DNA from: Clostridiales bacterium
Lineage (GTDB): Bacteria; Bacillota; Clostridia; Lachnospirales; WQUN01
Reading direction: 5' to 3'
DNA length: 41,416 bases
Assembly: GCA_031270945.1 (NCBI GenBank)
Contig: JAISWZ010000377.1
Coordinates: 1 to 41,416 of the forward strand
Of this stretch, positions 25,501-35,658 are shown one piece after another. Numbering within the stretch: position 1 is the first letter of the stretch; every line of letters starts with the position of its first letter. The notes under the pieces are model-generated. The model was given only the letters and a program-made list of their open reading frames with translations. It was not told the origin of the DNA and did not search any database. A program made the translations under genes and the position numbers.

Positions 25501-28500
25501 TCAGCGTAGGGTAAAGGGCCTTAAACCGCCCTTGCGGTAAGCCGCAAGTCATCCGCTCGTTGTACGGAATTGGCTTTCCTCGTGTAAACCAGAATCTGGC
25601 CCTCTGGCTTCCTGCTCTCCTAAACCGCAAGTCAGGACTTCAAGCACAACCTTTATTGCGCCGCAACCGAGGTTCTCTTTATAGGAAATTTTGGTATTAA
25701 GGTTTTTGATCTTCAGGTCTTATGGCTTTTGCCCTTGCTCTTACAACTCACTTGCGTAGCGGTGTGGAAGACAGTGATGCGAAATGAGGTTGCAGGGCAT
25801 AGAGGTTTTTAAATTTTTGATCCTTTGACTTTAGACCTTAGGCTCTTTGACTTTGATCTTACAAATTACTTGCGCAGCGGTGCGGGAAGGTGACAACGCC
25901 TATATGAGGTTGCAGCTGCCCAGAACCTTTCTCATCAGCGCAGGGTAAAGGGCCTTAAACCTGCCCTTGCGGTAAGTTACCGGTAAGCTGCAAGCCATCC
26001 GCTCGTGATTTAGAGCTGGATTAGTGATCCTTGCGGGTACCAAAATCTGGCCTTCTGGCTTTCTGCTCTCCTAAACCGCAAGTCAGGACTTAAAGCACCT
26101 TTGACTTTAGGTCTTAAGCTCTTTGCTCTTGATCTTACAAATCACTTGCGTAGCAGTGTGGAAAGATAGTATCGCCTATATGAGATTGAAAGCAGTTAAG
26201 GTATTCATGTCTTTAATCTTTTTGGTCTTGGGTTTTTGGTCTTGCTCTTACAAATCACTTGCGCAGCGGTGCAGAAGAAAGTAGCGCCCCATTGAGTCTG
26301 CAGGGCATAGAGGTTTTCAATCTTTGATCCTTTGACTTTAGGTCTTAAGCTCTTTGCCTTTGATCTTACAAATTACTTGCGCAGCGGTGCGGAAGATAGC
26401 CAACGTCCAAGTGAGGTCGAAGGGTTTCAAATCTTTGATCCTTTGATTTTGGCCTTAAGGCGAACAAGAAGCTCCGAAGAACATTGAGACGCTCCATCGC
26501 AATGAGTCAACGCGAAAATAAGGGTGAAGGACGCCAAGACTTTCGAACCTTTGTTCTCAAGGCCTTTAGCTCTAGGTGCTAATAGCATTTTCGCAGGGTA
26601 AGGAAGATGACAATGCTTATAGGGTTGCAAGTTGCTGAAGCTTTTAAATCTTTGCCCCTTTGCTCTTAAGGTCTTAGGCCCTGGGTTTACAAATTGCTTG
26701 CGTAGCGGTGCAGAAGACAGTAGCGCCCAATTGAGGATGCAGGATGTTAAGAATTTCGAACCTTTGTTCTCAAGGCCTTTAGCTGTAAGTGTTAATAGCA
26801 TTTTCGCAGGGTAAGGAAGCTGGTAATGCTATATAAGGCCGAAAGATGTTGAAGCTTCTGATCTTTGCCCCTTTGCTCTTAAGGTCTTAGGCCTTTGGCT
26901 TGCAAATCACTTGCGTAGCGGTGCAGAAGATAGTAGCGCCCAATTGAGGTTGCAGGACGCCAAGACTTTAGAAATTTTGTTCTCAAGGCCTTTAGCCCTA
27001 GGGCGTTAACAGCATTTGCGCAGGACACTGGCCATTACCGCTGGGATGTCTTTATTACGCTGTAGCCTAATTGAGGTTGAAGGAAGTTCAAGCTTTAAAA
27101 TCTTTGCCCCTATGAATTTGACGAAGCTTTGTGACGCAATGCACCGCGCCGGAAGCTCCGAAGGACATTGAGATACTCCATTGCATTGAGTCTTGTAAGG
27201 ATTGAGCATGCCTTCCTCGCTGACAATCTTTGAGTTACCTAGATCCTTTTTCGTCAGCGCAGGGTAAAGGGTCTTTAACCCTATCATTGCGGTAAGGCAC
27301 AAGCCAGCGCTCATGGTATAGGAATGGAATACTTTCCTTGTGGAACTCAAATCCGGCCCTCCGGCTTCCAGCTCTCCTAACCGCAAGCCTTCAATCTTTG
27401 GGTCCTAAAGCTTTAGCTCTTGATGTATCAATGTACTTGCGTAGCAGTGCAAAAGATAGCAACGCCCGATGACGAAGCTTTGTGACGCAATGCACCGCGC
27501 CGGAAGCTCCGAAGGGCATTAAGGTGCTCCATTGCATTGAGCCTTGAAGGATTGAGCGAACCTTCCTCGCGGACATTTGTTGAGTTGCCCAGATGCTTTC
27601 TCGTCAGCACGTAAAGAGCATAAAATCAGCCTTTGAGGTGAGCCAAAAGCCATTCATTCATGATTTGGAGCTGGATTGTCTTTCCTCGTCCAAAATCCAG
27701 CCCCCCGGCTTCCAGTTCTCCAAAACCGCAAATCAGGCTTTCAAACACAGCCTTTATTGCGCCGCAACTGAGGCACCTGTTTTTGGAGATGCTGGTCTTA
27801 AGGCTTTTGAACTTCAGGTCTTACAAATCACTTGCATAGCGGTGCGGGAAGATGACAGAGCCTATATGAGGACGCAGTTGTCCAGATCCTTTCTTGTCAG
27901 CGCAGGGCAAAGAGCATTGAACCTGCCTTTGAGGTAAGCCACAAGCCATCGCTCATGGTATAGGACTGAATTGATTTCCTTGCGGAACCCAAATTCTGCC
28001 CTTCGGCTTCTAGCTCGCCTAAACCGCAAGTCAGGCTTTCAAACACAGCCTTAATTGCGCCGCAACTGAGGTGCCTGTTTTGGAGATGTTGGTCTTAAGG
28101 CTTTTGAACTTCAGGTCTTACAAATCACTTGCATAACGGTGCGGGAAGATGACAGAGCCTATATGAGGACGCAGTTGTCCAGATCCTTTCTTGTCAGCGC
28201 AGGGCAAAAAGCATGCCACAAGCCATCGCTCATGGTATAGGACTGAATTGATTTCCTTGCGGAACCCAAATTCTGCGCTTCGGCTTCTAGCTCGCCTAAA
28301 CTGCAAGTCAGGCTTTCAAACACAGCATCTATTGCGCTGTAGCCGAGGTTAAATATTTTGTATATATTGGCATTAAGGCTTTTGTCTTTCAGGCTTAAGG
28401 CTTTTGCCATTGCCCTTGCCCTTACAAAATATTTGCGTAGCGGTGCGGGAAGATGACAACGCCAATATGAGGACGCAGTTGCCCAGATCATTTCTTGTCA

Positions 28501-29700
28501 GCGCAGGGCAAAGAGCATTAAACCTGCTTTTGAGGTAAGACACAAGCCATCGCTCATAGTATAGGACTAGATTGCTTTTCTTGTGGAAACCCCAATCCGG
28601 CTCTCCGGCTTCTAGCTTTCCTAACCGAGGCGGCCTTTTTTAGGAAATGCTGGCTTTCGATCTTCATGTCTTAAGGCTTTTGCCATTGCTCTTACAAAGT
28701 ACCTTCAAAGCGGTGCGGGAAGATGACAACACCTATATGAGGACGCAGTTGCCCAGAGCCTTTCTCGTCAGTGCAGGGTAAAGGGTCTTAAACCTGACCT
28801 TGAGGTAGCCACAAGCCATCCGCTCATGATTTTGATCTGGATTAGCTTTACTCGTGAAACCGAAATCTGGCCCTCCGGCTTACAGCTCGCCTAAATCGCA
28901 AGTCAGACTTTCAAAACAGATCTTTTTTAGAAAATATGGGTATTAAGGCTTTTGACTTTCAGGTCTTGAGGATTTTGACCTTGCTCTAACAATCACTTGA
29001 GTAGCGATGCGGTAGATAGTTACACCTATATGGGGTTGCAAGCCGTTAAGATATTCAAGTCTTTGATCTTTGCGGCCTTAGTCTTTTGGCTTAGGTCTTG
29101 CTCTTACAAAGTGCTTGCGTAGCGGTGCGAAAGATAGTCAACACCTTATATGAGGTTACAGGATGTTAAAGGTTTAAAGCTTTGTCATTTTTTATAAGCT
29201 TCTATGAGGTATTAGCTGAACGACGAATCGTGACATTAAGGTGCCAAGAACCTTGATAATTCAGTGCTGTTTTTATAGCAAGTTCTTGTTCGGTCTAACC
29301 TATAAAAATGGCCCCTAGTCCGAATCGGCCCAACAGAGTACAGGAGGCTGGTTTGCTGGTAAGAAGGCAACGCAACTACAGGCTTGCAAGCTGTTGAGGT
29401 TATATTCTTTAAGTTCTTGCTCTTGATCTTACAAATCACTTACGTAGCGGTGCGAAAAGGTGGCCAAGGTCTAAAATCTTTGATTCTTTGACTTTAGGTC
29501 TTAAAGTTAAGCTCTTGCCCTTGATCTTCCAAATTACTTGCGCAGCGGTGCGGAAAGACGTAATGCCCTATATGAGGTTTCGAGGTTTTAGCATCTTTAG
29601 TCCTTTGAACTTTGCTCTTAAGGTTTTTGCCTTGAGTTTAAAGGTACCTGTGAAGCGGCGCGGAAGATAGCAATACCTTTGTTAAGATAGCAATACCTCT
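22600..29700. repeat. Degenerate repeat array, irregular part
   Basis: More than 7 kb with no believable gene. A core CG(C/T)AGCGGTGCGG recurs, for example at 22754, 22972, 23251, 23368, 23566, 24099, 24568, 24685, 25238, 25356, 25755, 25873, 26149, 26262, 26380, 26701, 26914, 27440, 27834, 28132, 28435, 29118, 29443 and 29541. It is usually preceded by CTTACAAATCACTTG. Close neighbours are commonly ~118 bp apart. A second, longer word (CAGCGCAGGGTAAAGGGCC, then CTAAACCGCAAGTCAGG about 180 bp later) is interleaved near 23843, 24312, 24897, 25500, 25937, 27255, 27897, 28195, 28499 and 28770. Between 27.8 and 28.8 kb both words repeat every ~300 bp. Short reading frames in it are by-products of the repeat. 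Confidence 0.9.
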
Positions 29701-29810
29701 GTTATGATAGCAATACTTACATAAGGTAGCACGATGTCATGGTTATAAGTATATGCTCCTTTGAACCTTCAGGCCTTTAAGCTCTTGCTCTTGACTTTGC
29801 AAATCACTTA

Positions 29811-31190
29811 CGTAGCGGTGCGGAAGAGTGGCAACGCCTTTGTTAGGTTGCTAAGACTTAAAATCTTTGTTCCTTTGACTTTAGGTCTTAAAGTCTTTGA
29901 ACTTTATGTCTTTAAGTTCTTGCCCTTGACTCTGCAAATCACTTACGCAGCGGTGCGAAAAATGGCAACGCCTTTGTTAGGTTGTTAAGGTTTAAAATCT
30001 TTGCTCCTTTGCCTCTATGTTTTAAAGCTTTTGCTCTTTAGGTCTTAAGGTTTTGCTCTTGATCTTACAAATCACTTACGCAGCGGTGCGGAAAGGTGGT
30101 AACGCTAAAGTGATGTTGCAAGTTGTTGAGGTTTTAAAATCTGTGGTCCTTTGACTTTAGGTCTTAAGGCCTTTGCTCTTCAGGTCTTAAGGTTTTGCTC
30201 TTGATCTTAACAAATTACTAACGCAGCGGTGCGGAAAATGGCAACGCCTTTGTTAGGTTGCTAAGGTTTAAAATCTTTGATCCTTTGACTTTAGGTCTTA
30301 AGGCCTTTGAACTTCAGGTCTTTAAGCTCTTGCCCTTGATCTTCCAAATCACTTACGCAGCGGTGCGGAAAGGTGGCAACGCCTTTGTTAGGTTGCTAAG
30401 GTTTAAAATCTTTGCTCCTTTGACTTTAGGTCTTAAGGCTTTTGATCTTTAGGTTTTAAGGTTTTGCTCTTGATCTTACAAATCACTTACGCAGCGGTGC
30501 AGAAGAATGGCAACGCCTTTGTTAGGTTGCTAAGGTTTAAAATCTTTGCGCCTTTGACTTTAGGTCTTAAAGCCTTTGCTCTTCAGGTCTTTAAGTTTTT
30601 GATCTTGATCTTCCAAATGACTTACGCAGCGGTGCGGAAAGGTGACAACGCCTTTTAGGTTGCTAAGGTTTAAAATCTTTGCTCCTTTGACTTTAGGTCT
30701 TAAGGCCTTTGAACTTCAGGTCTTTAAGGTTTTGCTCTTGATCTTAACAACTTACTTACGCAGCGGTGCGGATGAATGGTAACGCCAATGTGAGGGTTTG
30801 AATCTTTAGTCTTTTGATCTTTGTCCTTCATGTCGTTGATCTTTAGGTCTTAAAATTTTGCTCTTGACCTTACAAATCACTAACGCAGCGGTGCGGAAAA
30901 ATGGCAACGCCTTTGTTAGGTTGCTAAGGTTTAAAATCTTTGATCCTTTGACTTTAGGTCTTAAAGCCTTTGCTCTTTAGGTCTTAAGCTCTTGCTCTGC
31001 TCTTGAACTTCCAAATCACTAACGCAGCGGTGCGGGAAATGGTAACGTCAAAGTGGGTTTGAATCTTTAGTCTTTAGTCTTTTGACCTTTGTCCTTAACG
31101 TATTTGATCTTAGGTCTTAAAGCCTTTGACCTTCAGGTCTTTAAGTTTTTGCCCTTGCTCTTCCAAATCACTTGCGCAGCGGTGCCGCAA
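29811..31190. repeat. Regular ~134-bp tandem array
   Basis: The core (CG(C/T)AGCGGTGCG) occurs at 29811, 29946, 30079, 30222, 30356, 30490, 30625, 30759, 30884, 31023 and 31175. Spacing is 135, 133, 143, 134, 134, 135, 134, 125, 139 and 152 bp. Each unit also carries ATCTTTG.TCCTTTGACTTT, GGTCTTAA, CTCTTGATCTT and AACGCCTTTGTTAGGTTG. The array is more uniform than the 22.6-29.7 kb part, suggesting recent amplification. The core can fold as CGCA-GCGG-TGCG, extended on both sides (CTT/AAG). Confidence 0.92.
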
Positions 31191-31687
31191 ACCTTCCTCC
31201 TTTCTGCAGAGATTCATGCGCGAATCCTTTCCAACAAAAAACGCAAATGCTCATTTGCATAGATTATCTCTCGCTGAGCCAATGAAAATGCGCAAAATGT
31301 GCAACGGACTTTGAGTTGGCATAGATGGCGCTATAATCATAGACTAACAAAACTTCTAAGTCGTTAAGGAACTTATTAGATTTGTACAAAATCTTATTCA
31401 ACCCCGCCACCCCCTCCAAGGTGCCGCCAAACCTTGCTCTCAGGCCAACTCAAAATATCCGAAATCCAGTTCCGACAAATCATAAGAATCGTTTTGTTGG
31501 AAAAACTATTTAAGGCAGGATACGACGACATCCGCCGATATCTTCTCGAATGCGCGTCCTGGCATGCCAATTGCGAATCCCTCCCATAAAGTTTAACGCT
31601 ATCGGCAAGCTGAATCTCAAGGCTTTTATGCAAAATCTGAAGTTCTTATGCCTTGGAAAACGAATTAAGCCATATTTGAAGGGAAAT

Positions 31688-32365
31688 ATGCCAAATCTTT
31701 TGCAAAAAGTCGGTTTTTTATATTTTTGCTCGAATAGCATACTTTGTTCAATAAATAGTAATAGGAATCAAGAACTGCCGCATTTCGAAAGGTTCATCCA
31801 AGGATAACACGCATTCCAAGGATAAATTTATGCGGTCAATTTAGGGAAAAGATCTTAGGCCATCCAGTTGACCGACCAAATGAAAACACGGCAAATCAGC
31901 CGGTTTTCCAATATTTCATCTCTCTATAACATACATTGTTCAATAAACAGCAATAGGAATCAAGGGCTGCCGTGTTCCAAAAAGTTCGCCCGAGGCCAAA
32001 CGCAATCATAGGATAAATTCGTCGGATTAAATTAGGATAACTTTCGGCGCGGTGAAATTAGGAAAAAGATCTCATAAAAAGTTCATAGTCATTAATAGCT
32101 TACACTCGTTCGGTGAAATTTGGGAAAAAGTTTCAGATCGAACTTTTGTCCAGCCCTGATTGTTTGCATAAATTCGGCTTTTTTATATTTTAACCCTCTT
32201 GTTCATACTTCGTTCTTCAAACAGCAATAAAAATTAAGAACCGCTTTTCCGACACGGTTTGTCCGGGAAACACGCAAATTCTTAGGATGAATATATCACT
32301 CCCAGCAAAAAAGAACAGATTCCGCCTTTTTGCTAGCGCAAATTAGGGAAAAGATCTCAAACCAA
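31688..32365. repeat. AT-rich degenerate tandem repeat, about three units
   Basis: Three related stretches start near 31688, 31885 and 32161. Each has a TCGGTTTTTTATATTTT-like segment, then CATAC.TTGTTCAATAAA.AG.AATAGGAATCAAG, a CTGCCG-rich part, AGGATAAAT and a closing TTAGGGAAAAGATCT. The wording differs entirely from the 134-bp array, so this is a separate family. The flanking 31200-31687 and 32366-32830 segments hold no supportable gene. Confidence 0.7.
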
Positions 32366-32830
32366 ACATTTGACAATCTGCAGCGCATGGATTAAAATGC
32401 TTTTAGGGGGAAAAGCGAACCCCCTCATGGCAACGCGCTATGATAGCCAAAAAGATGGCAAATTGAAATCCCCAGGCCCGGCCACAGGGCATGCTTGAAA
32501 GGAGGGCGCATCGTAATCGTCCCTTTTAACGCATGGCCAGGTTTCGCATGGACGCGATAGGGATTTTGAGAAGCGCGAAAGTCGAAAAGGCATGTCTAAT
32601 ACGTGCCCTTGAGCGGCGAAATTTGGAGAATCAATGCATTGTTGGCGAAGCAGCCCCCCTGCCTATCTAACAGCAAAGATTCAGGATTGCCACTCACCAA
32701 TGCATGCGCCATATTTAATCATGGCCGGACTTTGGCGATCCGCCCTTGAACAGGGCCAACGCTGTTCGCGCCAAAAGTGAGATTTGGCTTATGCACTCAG
32801 TATACCTTTTTACGTGAAAGGACATATGCT

Positions 32831-33391
32831 GTGAACAACTCAAAGCTGATTGACAAGGTGCATCAAGCGGTAAACACAATGCTGTACAAAAAGGGATACG
32901 CAGCGACTGTTGATGTGCTTATGGAGATGGGAATACTTTCAAAAGAGGATTACGAAAGATGGAGGTTTGGCCGCATAGACTACCTTGAACGCGTTTGCAA
33001 GATCAACCTCTCCAAGCTTTCGAGGATACGAAGGGAAATGTTCATCCAAGCGAGGAGAGGAGATCTCAAATCGTCATACACGGACTACAGGAAATGGGGC
33101 AAAGGCAAAAACATCCGGCTGCGCTTCTCCAAGTACGGGGATGAGCAGACAGAGAAGCTCTACAGCACCCATTACTACAGCGATGAAACCATAAAGTCCG
33201 CCAAGGCCAGGATGATAGAAGCCTCTGCGATTAAGAAAGAAGCAAAGGCGGCAAACAGGGCCAAGCAAGAAGAGGCCATAGCTAGGAAGCAGGCCGCCAA
33301 AGAGGCCGCAGCAAACCCGACTGAAGTAATCATGTTCGAGGCTGAAGCGGCAAACGAGAGGCTGATCCCAGAACTCTCGGCTGTGGAGTAA
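32831..33391 (+). CDS. Conserved hypothetical protein of Firmicutes type
   Basis: The GTG at 32831 is preferred over an ATG at 32777 because GAAAGGA stands 8 bp upstream; the product is 186 residues. I recall similar proteins across Clostridia (core MEMGILSKEDYERWRFGRIDYLERVCKINLSKLS, then WGKGKNIRLRFSK.GDE..EKLYSTHY), but I know of no assigned function. Residues ~50-90 look helical and basic, compatible with nucleic-acid binding. The last 50 residues are an Ala/Lys/Glu-rich helix (AIKKEAKAANRAKQEEAIARKQ) followed by an acidic end. It is the only plus-strand gene between the repeat locus and the amidase gene. A GC-rich hairpin follows at 33529-33552. Confidence 0.7.
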   Translation: MNNSKLIDKVHQAVNTMLYKKGYAATVDVLMEMGILSKEDYERWRFGRIDYLERVCKINLSKLSRIRREMFIQARRGDLKSSYTDYRKWGKGKNIRLRFSKYGDEQTEKLYSTHYYSDETIKSAKARMIEASAIKKEAKAANRAKQEEAIARKQAAKEAAANPTEVIMFEAEAANERLIPELSAVE

Positions 33392-33528
33392 GCGCAAAAA
33401 CGGCAAGAAAAAATGCGGCAAACTCCCAACGTATACGCTCGCAAGAGGCAATTGTGAGCATATAGAGCCATCTTTGGGAGATATATTGCGAGCCCTGCGC
33501 GAATGCGCGTGGCGCGTGTGAACCGTCA

Positions 33529-33552
33529 GGCCAAGGGGACAACCCCTTGGCC
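33529..33552 (+). terminator. Hairpin downstream of the conserved hypothetical gene
   Basis: GGCCAAGGGG-ACAA-CCCCTTGGCC, a perfect 10-bp stem followed by TTGTTAAG. The weak T-run makes it a plausible but not ideal terminator, about 140 bp after the stop at 33391. Confidence 0.55.
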
Positions 33553-33772
33553 TTGTTAAGTGGTAGAGAGAAAAAAAGCTAAAATTTGCGAAGCTCACGT
33601 TTGTTAGCGCCCCTAAAAATCAGGATTCCTAAGTTCCAGGCCTGAGAATTAATAGCAAGCCCGGAATCCTGAGTTATTATTAGCAGGATAAAAATTGACA
33701 ACTGGTTTTGGCATTAGAGGCGCGCCCTCGAATGATTCCGGGAATAGAAAAGCAAAACCATAGGCGTACGAC

Positions 33773-33806
33773 AAAAACCCCGCAAAGCTTGGCTTTGCGG
33801 GGTTTT
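33773..33806. terminator. Bidirectional terminator between convergent genes
   Basis: CCCCGCAAAGC-TTG-GCTTTGCGGGG with AAAAA on the left and TTTT on the right. It separates the plus-strand hypothetical gene from the minus-strand MBL hydrolase and can serve both. Confidence 0.85.
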
Positions 33807-33946
33807 ATCATGCAAAAGGATGAGGCATTGCTTTGCAAGCTCTAAAGGGCTTGAGATTGGTTTTAACCGTACCATGTTCTAAGAGTGCGTTCTAAAAGGG
33901 CTCTAACTCAAAAAAACTTCTCAAAAAAAGCCCTCTTAAAAAGCTC

Positions 33947-34627
33947 CTAAAACAGGAAGTTCACTCCCTCATAGCTGTACAGCTTGCAAGGAACGGAATA
34001 AGGCGGGTCTGTCGCTTCAAGCTCTCCAGCCAAGAGCTTTTCCGCCGCCTTAATGGTCTTTCCAACCCAGTCCGCTGAAAGCGTGTTTATTCCGTGGGCG
34101 GGGTGGATGTATTCCAAATCCAATGATTCAAGCCTTTTCAGGCTTTCGATAAACGCCGGGATGTTGCGCCCGTCGCCAAACATGTAGACTGACGAGTTGG
34201 AGATTGTGTCTCCGACAAAAAGGCGCTTTCCAACGCGGTCAAGAAGCGCTATGCTCCCTGGGGTATGGCCAGGAATCAGCACTACTTCCAGGTCGATGCC
34301 GCCAAGGCTAAAAATCTGCCCTTCCCATATCGGCTGAACTTTCGCCCCCTCGTTTCCATGCGAGAAGTACCTGGCGTACTCTGCGGGGTGCAGATAGGAT
34401 GGAGCAAAGTACTCCTGCCCGCCAGTGTGGTCCTGGTCGGAATGGGACAGGACAAGGGTTATCGGCTTATTCGTCAGGGAATGGACGGCTTTCTCAAACT
34501 CTTCCCCTCCGCTGGCGCAGGCGTCAAACAGAATCGCCCGCTCAGTGCCCTCGATAAGATAGCTTCTGACGAACCCTTCTTCGTCAATGGTGAAAATGCC
34601 GGGAGCTATGGTTGCTGTGGAATACAT
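33947..34627 (-). CDS. MBL-fold metallo-hydrolase
   Basis: 226 residues of the metallo-beta-lactamase superfamily, glyoxalase-II-like group. The metal motif reads HSDQDH (about residues 62-67), so the second His of the usual HxHxDH is an Asp. This variant also occurs in other members of the superfamily. Further ligands are likely His in the IPGHTPGS segment, Asp in LFVGDTIS and His in HPAHG. The substrate cannot be read from sequence. The start ATG at 34627 has GAGGTG about 6 bp upstream. It is a single gene, not overlapping ribU, with a good terminator downstream. Confidence 0.9.
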   Translation of the reverse strand: MYSTATIAPGIFTIDEEGFVRSYLIEGTERAILFDACASGGEEFEKAVHSLTNKPITLVLSHSDQDHTGGQEYFAPSYLHPAEYARYFSHGNEGAKVQPIWEGQIFSLGGIDLEVVLIPGHTPGSIALLDRVGKRLFVGDTISNSSVYMFGDGRNIPAFIESLKRLESLDLEYIHPAHGINTLSADWVGKTIKAAEKLLAGELEATDPPYSVPCKLYSYEGVNFLF

Positions 34628-34805
34628 GTCGTCACCTCATATTTATATCAGCGGCCAGCGGCCGCTTTGTGAGCTTTTGGGTTTGGAAGCTGGGAAATGG
34701 AAAAACAGGCTTGAAAGTCATTAAAGTCCAGGATTTAAGGATTTTGCTTTAAATTTAAAATGCAAAGCTCTAAAAATATAAAGCCCTAAAACGCAAAAAT
34801 CACAA

Positions 34806-34832
34806 GGCAAGGCAGGATCCTCCTGCCTTGCC
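34806..34832 (-). terminator. Terminator after ribU
   Basis: GGCAAGGCAGGA-TCC-TCCTGCCTTGCC, a perfect 12-bp stem about 23 bp after the ribU stop; on the minus strand TTGTGATTTTTG follows. Confidence 0.75.
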
Positions 34833-34854
34833 TCTAAAGGCCATATAAACAATC

Positions 34855-35466
34855 CTACAGGAACCGCTCCAAAACTCTGTACAAAAGGTATCCCAGCGCG
34901 GAAACCAGTATCGCCTTTAATAAGTTGAAAGGCGCGACGCTAAGCAGGATCAGCGTCCAAAGGCTGTTGATGCCGGGGTTTACGGCTGTGCCCATGGCTA
35001 CGATGCCGCTTATGGGCAGCTGCAGAATCCTTGAGTAAACAGGTATAAGCAGGAAATAGTTTAAAAGGCACGAAGCTATCACCATGGCAACTGTGCCCAA
35101 GACCGCGCCAAAGATGAAGCGCTTGGCTTGGACTATGTGGGTTCTGGTCATGAACCTGTGATTGTTCCTGGTTGATGTGACAATTCCCAAAGGCAGAATA
35201 TAAGACGCGCCTACCAGGAAGTTTGCGAGCTCTCCAATTCCGCTTGTGTCATTCTTGATTAGGAGCTTGACCAGGTTCTTGACGAGCTCGGTCAGCAGTC
35301 CAGCAAAAGGCCCAATAGAGCATGTGGCTATAACCGCTGGAACGTCAGACACGTCGATTTTCAAGAAGCCTACAAAAAAGGGCAAGGGAAAGTCGATCAG
35401 CATCAATGGGACGCTGATTGCCGCAAGTATGGCCACCCTTACAAGATCAGCTGTGCTGAGTTTCAT
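34855..35466 (-). CDS. ribU: ECF transporter S component, RibU-like (riboflavin)
   Basis: 203 residues, strongly hydrophobic, with about six membrane helices. S components bind the vitamin in the membrane and pair with the shared EcfA/EcfA'/EcfT energy module. The segment LPFFVGFLKIDVSDVPAVIATCSIGPFAGLLTELVKNLVKLLI closely follows the RibU pattern (LKIDFSDIPALIGGFALGPLAG...LVKNL). Riboflavin or FMN uptake is therefore inferred. Other ECF_trnsprt-like specificities remain possible. No FMN riboswitch sequence was recognised upstream, although the ~125-nt leader looks structured. The ribosome binding site directly before the ATG is poor. Confidence 0.85.
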   Translation of the reverse strand: MKLSTADLVRVAILAAISVPLMLIDFPLPFFVGFLKIDVSDVPAVIATCSIGPFAGLLTELVKNLVKLLIKNDTSGIGELANFLVGASYILPLGIVTSTRNNHRFMTRTHIVQAKRFIFGAVLGTVAMVIASCLLNYFLLIPVYSRILQLPISGIVAMGTAVNPGINSLWTLILLSVAPFNLLKAILVSALGYLLYRVLERFL

Positions 35467-35597
35467 ATAACCGAGGTCGGTCGCGCAACCCGCTCAACCG
35501 GCCTGCACCTCCCTTTTTATGGACAAGCAGAGGCTTGGCCAAAATGAGTTGCGCTTGCGGCCCGGGAATCCATGCCCCCTAAAGCCTCCACGGTTAC
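35467..35597 (-). other. Structured 5' leader of ribU
   Basis: From the predicted transcription start, the minus-strand leader contains GAGGCTT and, about 45 nt on, AAGCCTC, which can close a stem. GCGCAAC in that stretch can also pair with GTTGCGC nearer the start codon. It does not match FMN, TPP, cobalamin or THF riboswitch sequences that I can recall. It may be an unclassified cis-regulatory RNA or coincidental pairing. Confidence 0.35.
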
Positions 35598-35626
35598 AGT
35601 ATATCATGCTAAAGGCAAATTGCCAA
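35598..35626 (-). promoter_or_regulatory. Sigma-A promoter of ribU
   Basis: TTGGCA (35621-35626), a 17-bp spacer and TATACT (35598-35603) on the minus strand, giving a leader of about 125 nt. It lies just after the dnaB stop at 35659. Confidence 0.65.
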
Positions 35627-35658
35627 GGCCTTTAAGTTCAAATCAGGCAAAATTAAAA

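Noticed and set aside
22651-30658. Many 60-126-residue reading frames in the repeat array, several with similar endings such as SSAPLRK
   Set aside because: They are frames through the repeat units, lack ribosome binding sites and share similarity only because the DNA repeats.
22600-31190. CRISPR array
   Set aside because: The recurrent core is short and embedded in related, not unique, intervening DNA; spacing is over 100 bp and no cas genes are present.
35467-35597. FMN riboswitch upstream of ribU
   Set aside because: The conserved FMN aptamer sequences were not found, so only a generic structured leader is reported.
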